The position numbers were made by a program, and so were the translations under genes. The notes beneath the pieces are model-generated. The model saw only the letters and a program-made list of their open reading frames with translations, was not told the origin of the DNA and ran no database searches. From contig CAKSWL010000120.1 in assembly GCA_934511335.1 (NCBI GenBank), positions 1 to 6,685 on the forward strand: 6,685 bases of DNA, read 5' to 3'. Within the stretch, counting starts at the first letter, position 1. Each line of letters opens with the position of its first letter. The DNA comes from an uncultured Cloacibacillus sp. (GTDB lineage: Bacteria > Synergistota > Synergistia > Synergistales > Synergistaceae). Below are positions 1-6,079 of this stretch, in pieces.

Positions 1-907
1 GGCTATGGCTCTGTGCCGTGCGCCGTTTGAGGAGTTATGCGCCGCCGCGGCGGAGATCCGTGAAAGGCGCTGCGGCGGCGGGTTCGATCTTTGCGCGATC
101 GTGAACGCCAAGAGCGGCCGCTGCTCGGAAGACTGTAAATTCTGCGCCCAGTCAGCCCGCTACCGGACTGCGATCGGAGAATATCCGCTGCTTTCGCCGG
201 AGGCGGTCGCGGCGGCGGCCCGCGCGGCGGAATCGGGCGGCGCGCTGCGTTTTTCGATCGTCACCTCGGGCGGCGCGCTTTCGGACGGCGAATTGGAATC
301 GGTCTGCCGCTCCGTCGCGCTGATAAGGAGGGAGACGGGGCTTTCTCCCTGCATCTCTCTCGGCCTGCTGAACGAGGAGCAGTTCGCGGCGCTGAAAGAG
401 GCGGGAGCGGTGCGCGCGCATAACAATCTGGAAAGCTCCGAGCGCTTTTTTCCCCGGATCTGCACTACCCACAGCTGGCGCGAGAAGACCGCCGCGATCG
501 CGGCGGCGCGGCGCGCGGGGCTTTCCGTGTGCAGCGGAGGCATAATCGGCCTTGGCGAGACGATGGGCGACCGTATCGAGATGGCCATAGCGCTGCGCGC
601 CCTGGAGATAAAATCCGTACCGCTGAATATCTTCAATCCGATCGCCGGCACGCCTTTGGAAAAAAACAGGCCGCTTTCTCCCGAAGAGATCGTGCGCACC
701 GTCGCGATATTCCGTTTTATCCTGCCGGATTCCTCGCTGCGTCTCGCAGGCGGGCGCGGGCTGCTTGCCGACAAGGGGCTCGCCTGTTTCAAGTCCGGGG
801 CGAATGCCGCGATAACGGGCGATATGCTCACCACCGCCGGGATTTCGCCGCAAAACGACCGCGAGATGACCTCCCGGCTTGGCTTTGAGGTGAAAAGAGA
901 TGGCTAA
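1..907 (+). CDS. bioB: Biotin synthase BioB, 5' end cut by window edge
   Basis: Radical SAM enzyme that inserts sulfur into dethiobiotin to make biotin, the last step of the pathway; cytoplasmic. The frame is open to the left edge, and the first in-window ATG (base 5) is probably internal: by comparison with Bacillus BioB about 25 N-terminal residues lie outside. Numbering from that ATG, the SAM-cluster motif CSEDCKFC supplies C40, C44 and C47. HNNLESS (139-145), the VCSGGIIGLGE stretch (from 175) and RLAGGR (246-251) are classic BioB landmarks. C116, C176 and R246 align with E. coli auxiliary-cluster ligands C128, C188 and R260, but the position of C97 is S84 (FSIVTSGG), and there is an extra cysteine, C30, in DLCAIVNAKSG. 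That pattern suggests the anaerobe-type (type II) enzyme. The stop TAA overlaps the bioD start by 8 bases. Identity is certain; the cluster type is inferred. Confidence 0.96.
   Translation, partial: AMALCRAPFEELCAAAAEIRERRCGGGFDLCAIVNAKSGRCSEDCKFCAQSARYRTAIGEYPLLSPEAVAAAARAAESGGALRFSIVTSGGALSDGELESVCRSVALIRRETGLSPCISLGLLNEEQFAALKEAGAVRAHNNLESSERFFPRICTTHSWREKTAAIAAARRAGLSVCSGGIIGLGETMGDRIEMAIALRALEIKSVPLNIFNPIAGTPLEKNRPLSPEEIVRTVAIFRFILPDSSLRLAGGRGLLADKGLACFKSGANAAITGDMLTTAGISPQNDREMTSRLGFEVKRDG
887..893 (+). promoter_or_regulatory. Ribosome binding site of bioD
   Basis: GAGGTGA, six bases before the ATG at 900 and lying inside the end of bioB. It supports the start that overlaps bioB by 8 bases and therefore translational coupling of bioB and bioD. 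Confidence 0.75.
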
Positions 908-1595
908 GGGGCTTTTTATCACGGGCACGGGGACCGACGTCGGGAAGACCTATGTCACGGCGCTGATCGTGAAGAAGCTTCGCGAGGCGGGGGTGAACGC
1001 CGGCTATTACAAAGCCGCCCTCAGCGGCGCGGAGCGCCGGGGCGGCAGGCTGATCCCCGGCGACGCGGAATTCGTCTACCGGACGGCTGGTCTTGCCGGC
1101 GACCCCGCGGAGGCGGTCTCTTACATTTATGAACGCCCATATTCGCCGCACTTGGCGGCGAGGCTGGCTGGCGGCCGTTTTCGTATGGAGGCCGTCAGGG
1201 AAGATTTCAAGCGTCTGAGTGAAAGATACGACCTCCTGGCCGTCGAGGGCAGCGGCGGCATCGTCTGCCCGATATCCTGCGGAGAGGGGCAGCGCGTCAT
1301 GCTTGCGGATATTGTGACGGAACTTGGCCTTCCCGCCGTCGTCGTCTCCGACTCGGGGCTGGGAGCGATAAACGCCGCCGTCCTCACGGTCAGCTACCTG
1401 CGTGCGCGAGGGATAGAGCCCCGTGCGGTGATCATGAATAACTGGGCGGCCGGCGGCGTGATCGAGGAGGATAACCGTAAAATGATCGAGACGCTTGCCG
1501 AAGTCCCCGTCGCCGCCCTTGTCGCGCGCGGCGCGAAGGATATCGGGATCGGGGCGTCGGCGCTGCTGAAATTATACGGGAGAGGAAGATTGTAA
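900..1595 (+). CDS. bioD: Dethiobiotin synthetase BioD
   Basis: ATP-dependent carboxylase that closes the ureido ring of 7,8-diaminopelargonate (DAPA) to give dethiobiotin; cytoplasmic, normally a homodimer. It has 231 residues, the usual length (E. coli about 225). The Walker A loop GTGTDVGKT is at 9-17, with K16 as the ATP/carbamate lysine. K38 in YYKAALSG aligns with the catalytic lysine of the E. coli GYKPVASG motif, with the following Pro changed to Ala. VEGSGG (115-120) is the second phosphate/Mg motif (VEGAGG in E. coli). GLGAINAAVLT (153-163) is the family's LGxINHxLLT stretch with His replaced by Ala. N180 in IMNN is the likely adenine contact. It lies between bioB (8-base overlap) and bioA (1-base overlap), so it is mid-operon. 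No defect is visible. Confidence 0.95.
   Translation: MAKGLFITGTGTDVGKTYVTALIVKKLREAGVNAGYYKAALSGAERRGGRLIPGDAEFVYRTAGLAGDPAEAVSYIYERPYSPHLAARLAGGRFRMEAVREDFKRLSERYDLLAVEGSGGIVCPISCGEGQRVMLADIVTELGLPAVVVSDSGLGAINAAVLTVSYLRARGIEPRAVIMNNWAAGGVIEEDNRKMIETLAEVPVAALVARGAKDIGIGASALLKLYGRGRL
1578..1588 (+). promoter_or_regulatory. Ribosome binding site of bioA
   Basis: The purine run GGGAGAGGAAG ends about six bases before the ATG at 1595 and lies within the last codons of bioD. It fixes the bioA start at the TAATG junction, where the A of the bioD stop is the A of the bioA ATG. Confidence 0.75.
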
Positions 1596-2941
1596 TGAAC
1601 GACCTTGCGGCGCGGGACCTGAAGCACATCTGGCACCCCTGCTCTCAGATGAAGGATTATGAGGAACTTCCGCCGATAGCGATCAAGGAGGGGCGCGGCG
1701 TCTATCTGTACGGGTATGACGGGAAAGAATATCTCGACATCGTCAGCTCATGGTGGTGCAACCTCTTAGGACACTGCCACCCCGTGATAAACGCGGCGGT
1801 GAAGGAGCAGATAGACCGTCTGGAACACGTCATCTTCGCGAATTTCACGCATGAGCCGGCGGTGCGGCTTTGCGAGGAGCTCGTCAAGGTCGTGCCGCGC
1901 GGGCTCACGAAGTTCAACTTTTCGGACAATGGGTCGGCCTCCGTGGAATGCGCGCTTAAAATGAGTTTTCAATACCAGCGCCAGAGCGGACACCAGGAGA
2001 AAAAACGCTTTCTCTGCCTTTCGGAGGGATATCATGGCGAGACGATCGGGGCTCTGTCCGTCGGCGCGATGGACCTTTACGCCAAGATATACAAGCCGAT
2101 GCTCATGGATACGGTGCGTGTCGAAGCCCCGGACTGCTACCGCTGCAAATACGGAAAAAAGCGCGGAAGCTGCGGCTGCGAGTGCTTTGCCGACGCGGAG
2201 GAGAAGTTCGACCGCTTCGCGCGCGAGTGCTGCGCGATCATCGTGGAGCCGCTGCTTCAGGGCAGCGCCGGCATGAGGATATATCCGCCGTTATACCTGA
2301 AAAAACTGCGCGCGCTCTGCCGCCGCTACGGCGTGCTTCTCATCGCCGACGAAATCGCCACCGGTTTTGGACGCACGGGGAGGATGTTCGCCTTTGACCA
2401 CGCGGGCGTGAGTCCGGATATCATGTGTATCTCCAAAGGGCTGACCGGCGGTTATCTGCCGATGGCGCTCACCGTCACTACGGACGAGATATACGACGCC
2501 TTTTACGACGATTACGGCAAAGGCCGCGCCTTTATGCACAGCCACACCTACAGCGGCAACCCCCTCGGCTGTGCCGCGGCGCTTGCCGTACAGCGGGTGC
2601 TGCGGGAGGACAATATCCTTGCGCGGGCCGCGGCGCGGGCGGAGGAGCTCGGCGCCGCGCTGTGCCAGAGCTTCTCGGGACACCCGAACGTGGGAGAGAT
2701 ACGCCGCATCGGCCTAATCAACGCGATCGAGCTCGTGCGCGACCCAAACGCCAAGGAGCCCTTTCCCGCGTGTGAGCGCACGGGGTACCGGATATACAAG
2801 AAGGCCCTCGAACTAGGGCTTATGCTGCGTCCGCTGGGGGACGTGATCTACTTTAACCCGCCGCTGACGATCGGCGCGGCGGAGGCGGAAAAGGCGGTGG
2901 ACCTTTGCCGGGAGGCCGTGAGGCGGATATTGGGTGACTGA
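1595..2941 (+). CDS. bioA: DAPA aminotransferase BioA (KAPA to DAPA), Bacillus-like
   Basis: Class III PLP-dependent aminotransferase that converts 7-keto-8-aminopelargonate (KAPA) to DAPA; cytoplasmic homodimer. It has 448 residues against 429 in E. coli. Visible motifs: IWHP (12-15), [10 protein letters not shown] (51-60), phosphate loop DNGSA (111-115), GYHGET (145-150), [12 protein letters not shown] (251-262, D252 contacting the PLP ring nitrogen), ISKGLTGG with Schiff-base K281, HTYSGNP (317-323) and LRPLG (411-415, substrate Arg412). The residue aligned with E. coli Tyr17 is Cys16. The GGYLPMALT...YDAFYDDY region and an insert at 181-198 resemble B. subtilis BioA, reported to use lysine rather than S-adenosylmethionine, so the amino donor is open. 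The insert carries five cysteines (C181, C184, C193, C195, C197). It is the last gene of bioBDA. Some related class III ornithine/acetylornithine-type enzymes share the fold, but the operon and motifs make BioA clear. Confidence 0.95.
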   Translation: MNDLAARDLKHIWHPCSQMKDYEELPPIAIKEGRGVYLYGYDGKEYLDIVSSWWCNLLGHCHPVINAAVKEQIDRLEHVIFANFTHEPAVRLCEELVKVVPRGLTKFNFSDNGSASVECALKMSFQYQRQSGHQEKKRFLCLSEGYHGETIGALSVGAMDLYAKIYKPMLMDTVRVEAPDCYRCKYGKKRGSCGCECFADAEEKFDRFARECCAIIVEPLLQGSAGMRIYPPLYLKKLRALCRRYGVLLIADEIATGFGRTGRMFAFDHAGVSPDIMCISKGLTGGYLPMALTVTTDEIYDAFYDDYGKGRAFMHSHTYSGNPLGCAAALAVQRVLREDNILARAAARAEELGAALCQSFSGHPNVGEIRRIGLINAIELVRDPNAKEPFPACERTGYRIYKKALELGLMLRPLGDVIYFNPPLTIGAAEAEKAVDLCREAVRRILGD

Positions 2942-2999
2942 GCCATTTTACTTCCGCAAAAGGCCTCCGGACGCCAGGCGGCAAAGGAGCCGTTGATTT

Positions 3000-3023
3000 G
3001 GGGAGGGGGCAAGGGGATAGGGG
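3000..3023 (+). other. Four-run G-quadruplex motif
   Basis: Four consecutive G runs of 4, 5, 4 and 4 (3000-3003, 3005-3009, 3013-3016, 3020-3023) are separated by loops A, CAA and ATA. This satisfies the strict definition of an intramolecular quadruplex with up to four tetrads and very short loops. It is on the strand of the flanking genes, so it would be present in any bioA read-through mRNA. It lies 58 bases after the bioA stop and about 70 bases before the -10 box of the kinase gene. Formation and function are inferred; the sequence motif is seen directly. Confidence 0.6.
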
Positions 3024-3035
3024 CAGGCGCGTCGG

Positions 3036-3072
3036 CCTTCATGCATCTGCGCTGAAGGGAGCTTACTTTTTT
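3036..3072 (+). terminator. Possible weak terminator of bioBDA
   Basis: A perfect 6-bp inverted repeat CCTTCA (3036-3041) / TGAAGG (3053-3058) has an 11-base loop and is followed, after an 8-base gap, by T6 (3067-3072). The stem is short and the T run is not adjacent, so this is a poor match to an intrinsic terminator. It is the only T-tract candidate between bioA and the next gene. The neighbouring GCGC repeats (3027-3030 and 3049-3052) could form a competing stem. Confidence 0.25.
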
Positions 3073-3092
3073 ATGTCTATCTTATCCCAAGA

Positions 3093-3101
3093 TGTTATAA
3101 T
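3093..3101 (+). promoter_or_regulatory. Extended -10 promoter of the hybrid kinase gene
   Basis: TGTTATAAT gives a perfect TATAAT hexamer (3096-3101) preceded by the TGN extension, in an AT-rich island (about 3061-3110) that stands out from the GC-rich surroundings. I see no good -35 at 16-19 bases upstream, which is usual for extended -10 promoters. Transcription would begin near 3107-3109, leaving a leader of only about a dozen bases before the ATG. A short inverted repeat, CTTAT (3081-3085) / ATAAG (3104-3108), flanks the -10 and could be an operator, though it may be chance. Confidence 0.55.
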
Positions 3102-3109
3102 TAATAAGT

Positions 3110-3114
3110 AGGAG
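3110..3114 (+). promoter_or_regulatory. Ribosome binding site that decides the kinase start
   Basis: AGGAG sits five bases before the ATG at 3120. An in-frame GTG at 3114 overlaps this site and has no ribosome binding site of its own, so ATG 3120 is preferred. A second alternative is GTG 3162, nine bases after AGGGAG (3147-3152), which would shorten the cytoplasmic N-terminus by 14 residues. Confidence 0.65.
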
Positions 3115-3119
3115 TGGGA

Positions 3120-5960
3120 ATGCCGAACGAGGGTAGATCCCCAAGCAGGGAGTTGACCTTTGTGCCTGAAATGTCCGGTCTGCCGCCGAAGAAGCGGTGC
3201 GGCGCGCCATTTTTGCGGATAGTTGTCGTTTTGTGCGTTCTATTGCCGGGCGCCGTCCTCTCTTTCGCCCCCCGCCTGGGATATGCCGCGGCCCTGGAGC
3301 CGTACGGTAGAGGATGTACCGTACGCGTGGGCGGCTTTATGCACGAAGAAGCCGATGGGCCGGAGGGGCGCGACGGCTACATTTACGAGTATCTTCTGGC
3401 GATCGCGCAGTTTACCGGTTGGAAGTATGAATTTATCGACGGAACGCTCGCGGAGACGCAAAAGAGGCTTGAACGCGGCGAGGCCGACCTTGTCGGCTAC
3501 CTGCGCAAAGACCCGGAGCTGGAGAGGCGCCTGGCCTTCAGCACGCTCTCTTCCGGGAGCAGCGTCCAGTGTCTCGCAGTGAAAAGCGGCGACGGACGCT
3601 TTTCCTACGAAGATTTCCGCTCGTTCAACGGCGCGCGCGCCGCGCTCGTCACCGGCAACCCGGACAATGAAAAGTATCTTGCGTATTGCCGGGATAATGG
3701 CTTTGTCACGAAAAACGTCATGTATCCGACCTACCGGCAGGCCTGTGACGCGGTGGCGGCGGGCGAGGCGGATATTCTCTTTTCCGACAACTTCCGGAAG
3801 AACGGCGGCTTTCAGATCGTCGCCAGATTTGCCCCGGAAAACTTCTATTTCGCGGTAAACAAAAACAATCAGGCGCTCCTGGAAAAGCTGGACGACGCCC
3901 TTAACGAGCTCAGCGCCCTCTACCCGAGCTTCAGTTCGGACCTCTACGATAAATATTATGGCGCGGAACGCGAGATGCCCGTCGTCTTTACGAGGGAGGA
4001 GCGCGAATATATTAAAAGTTCCCCGGAGATCGTCGTCCTCTACGACGACGTCTGGCCTCCGATGGAATATTACGACGCCCAAAAGAAAAAATTTTCCGGC
4101 ATCGTGCCGGATATCATCGCGCTGATATCGGAAAAGTCCGGCCTGAAATTCACCGCGAATGGGCGCGGCGCGGCGGCGGACGACCGGGCGGAGATGATGA
4201 AGACGAGGAAAAACATCGTCAGATCCATGACCTATGATTATGTCTGGGCCGCGAAGAACGGGGCGCACGTTACGCCGCCGTTTGCCAAGGCCTCGGTCGT
4301 CTGCGTAAAGAAGAGCCGTTCTTCGTCCGTTGACAGCGCGGCGGTGCTTGACCGCAGCTATATCTCCTTCAACGCGCGCAAGTTCGCGCCCGGCGTCAAG
4401 CGCGTCCTCTGCCAGTCCGCACCGGACTGCATCAAAGCCGTCAAGGACGGCAAGGTCGGCTGCGCCTTTATAAACGCTTACGAGGCTGGTTACTACTCGT
4501 CATTCGCCAAATACCGCGGCCTCTACTATTCGGGAGTCGCCGGAGTCACCCAGAGGCTCTCTTTAGGGGTCTCCGCCGAGTCGGACCCGCCGCTTCTATC
4601 TATAATATCGAAGACCTTAGATAGCCTCCCCGCGAGCGCCGTCCGCGAAATAGTGCGTAAAAACACCGAAGAATTTTACCAGCCCAGATGGAGCGACGTC
4701 GTCTATACCAATCCGGCGGAGGCGGCCGCGATGGCCGTATTTCTGACGGCGGTCCTTTTGTCGCTCGCCCTGCTCTGCTGCATGTACAAGATAAAAAAAG
4801 AGCAGGGAGAGGCGCTGGCGAGGGCGAACGAGGCGAAGAGCAAGTTCCTCGCCTCCGTGAGCCATGAGATACGCACGCCGCTGACCACGATCATCGGCAT
4901 CAACGACGAAATCGCCGAGCTCGCCTGTTCCGGGGAGATAAAGGCCGCCAGCGAGAAGATAGAAAAGGCCTCCAGGCACCTTCTTTCTCTGATCAACGAC
5001 GTGCTGGACATGAGCAAGATAAACGAGGGCAAGACGGAATTGCGCTGTGAGACCTTTGACCTGGCGGAGACGGTTCGCGCCGTCGGGCTGATCTACGCCG
5101 ACGCGGCCTTAAGGCAGGGGCTGACTTTCCGATTGATTCCCTTTGAGGAAAGTCTTTTCGTCAGCGCCGACGAGCTGCGTATAAAACAGATACTGATCAA
5201 TCTCATATCAAACGCCATAAAATACAACCGTCCCGGCGGCGTGGTGACGCTTCGCTCGGAGCTGCTTGCCGCGGACGAAACGACGGCCCAAGTAAAGTTC
5301 TCGGTAGAGGATACCGGCATCGGCATCCACAAGGAAAACCTCGGCGCGATATTCGCCGAGTTTGAGATGGAGGAGCGCGGCCGCAAGGCGATCAGGGGAA
5401 CGGGACTGGGGCTCGCGATCGCCTCGAAGATCGCCGCGCTGATGGGCAGCCGGATAAATGTCGAAAGCGAGCTCGACAAAGGCAGCCGTTTCTGGTTCGT
5501 CCTCCGCCTGCGGCGAGCGCCGTCGGCGCCCCGCGCCTCTGAGGGCGGCATCCCCGATGGGCGCGCTTTTAAAGGCAAAAAGGTGATCGTTGCCGAGGAT
5601 CACCCGATCAACGCGGCAATCGTTCGCAGAATGCTGGAGAAGGACGGCGTAGAGTGTCTGATGGCTGGCAACGGCAAAATAGGCGCGGATATTTTTGCGG
5701 GATCAAAGCCGGGAGAGATCGCGGCCGTGCTCATGGATATACAGATGCCCGTGATGGACGGATACGAAGCGGCGCGCGCGATCAGAGGCATGAGGCGCGC
5801 CGACGCGGTCACCGTACCGATAATCGCGCTGACGGCCAACGCCTTCGATGAGGACGTGAAAAAGGCGCGCGAGGCGGGCATGGACGAGCACCTGGCAAAG
5901 CCAGTCGATCCGAATCTGCTCCGCGAGACTCTCGCCAGATACCTGAAACCGCCGCGCTAG
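3120..5960 (+). CDS. BvgS-like hybrid sensor histidine kinase, tandem SBP_bac_3 domains
   Basis: Inner-membrane sensor predicted to bind a small solute in the periplasm and phosphorylate itself. It has 946 residues from ATG 3120. Order: basic N-terminus (KKR 24-26), hydrophobic anchor or signal about 31-50, SBP_bac_3 domain 1 about 66-282, domain 2 about 300-520, transmembrane helix about 536-556, HisKA with SHEIRTPL (581-588, phospho-acceptor H582), HATPase_c with N698 (N box), DTGIG (731-735) and GTGLGLAI (760-767), then a receiver at about 820-945 with acidic pair E826/D827, phospho-acceptor D873, T905 and K927. All catalytic residues are intact. This matches BvgS/EvgS up to the receiver, but I see no PAS domain between membrane helix and HisKA and no Hpt after the receiver, which ends the protein. 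No response regulator is adjacent in the window. The ligand cannot be read from sequence; amino acids are typical for SBP_bac_3. It has its own promoter and is convergent with an NSS transporter. Confidence 0.94.
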   Translation: MPNEGRSPSRELTFVPEMSGLPPKKRCGAPFLRIVVVLCVLLPGAVLSFAPRLGYAAALEPYGRGCTVRVGGFMHEEADGPEGRDGYIYEYLLAIAQFTGWKYEFIDGTLAETQKRLERGEADLVGYLRKDPELERRLAFSTLSSGSSVQCLAVKSGDGRFSYEDFRSFNGARAALVTGNPDNEKYLAYCRDNGFVTKNVMYPTYRQACDAVAAGEADILFSDNFRKNGGFQIVARFAPENFYFAVNKNNQALLEKLDDALNELSALYPSFSSDLYDKYYGAEREMPVVFTREEREYIKSSPEIVVLYDDVWPPMEYYDAQKKKFSGIVPDIIALISEKSGLKFTANGRGAAADDRAEMMKTRKNIVRSMTYDYVWAAKNGAHVTPPFAKASVVCVKKSRSSSVDSAAVLDRSYISFNARKFAPGVKRVLCQSAPDCIKAVKDGKVGCAFINAYEAGYYSSFAKYRGLYYSGVAGVTQRLSLGVSAESDPPLLSIISKTLDSLPASAVREIVRKNTEEFYQPRWSDVVYTNPAEAAAMAVFLTAVLLSLALLCCMYKIKKEQGEALARANEAKSKFLASVSHEIRTPLTTIIGINDEIAELACSGEIKAASEKIEKASRHLLSLINDVLDMSKINEGKTELRCETFDLAETVRAVGLIYADAALRQGLTFRLIPFEESLFVSADELRIKQILINLISNAIKYNRPGGVVTLRSELLAADETTAQVKFSVEDTGIGIHKENLGAIFAEFEMEERGRKAIRGTGLGLAIASKIAALMGSRINVESELDKGSRFWFVLRLRRAPSAPRASEGGIPDGRAFKGKKVIVAEDHPINAAIVRRMLEKDGVECLMAGNGKIGADIFAGSKPGEIAAVLMDIQMPVMDGYEAARAIRGMRRADAVTVPIIALTANAFDEDVKKAREAGMDEHLAKPVDPNLLRETLARYLKPPR

Positions 5961-6079
5961 AGGCTGCTCCGGATCGCTTTAAAAAACGCTGGATTACCTT
6001 CGCATCCCTTACGAAAAATAGGGCAAAAACCACCCGCCGCCCCGAGTCTGTGCTGGCTTATGGCGTGCTTTTCTACGCT
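5961..6079. other. Convergent intergenic gap
   Basis: 119 bases between the kinase stop and the stop of the opposing transporter gene. It holds A-rich runs (A6 at 5982-5987, A5 near 6015 and 6025) and an imperfect CCCT/AGGG stem (6007-6022), but none pairs with an adjacent T tract in either direction. I see no convincing terminator and no small gene. Confidence 0.5.

Noticed and set aside
5..7. ATG at base 5 as the true bioB start
   Set aside because: The frame is open to the window edge, and the family has more residues before the SAM-cluster cysteines than this start would give.
152..928. Long open frames on the opposite strand of bioB and inside the kinase gene (for example 3240-4268)
   Set aside because: Shadow frames of GC-rich coding sequence: arginine/alanine-rich translations with no recognisable motif, fully covered by clear genes on the + strand.
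2962..2997. Hairpin GGCCTCC/GGAGCC just after bioA as an intrinsic terminator
   Set aside because: The stem has a bulge and is followed by GTTGATTTGGGG rather than a T tract.
3114..3119. GTG at 3114 as the kinase start
   Set aside because: It overlaps the AGGAG site and has none of its own; ATG 3120 is better placed.
5976..5993. CGCTTT-A6-CGCT in the convergent gap as a bidirectional terminator
   Set aside because: CGC is repeated directly rather than inverted, so no stem forms.
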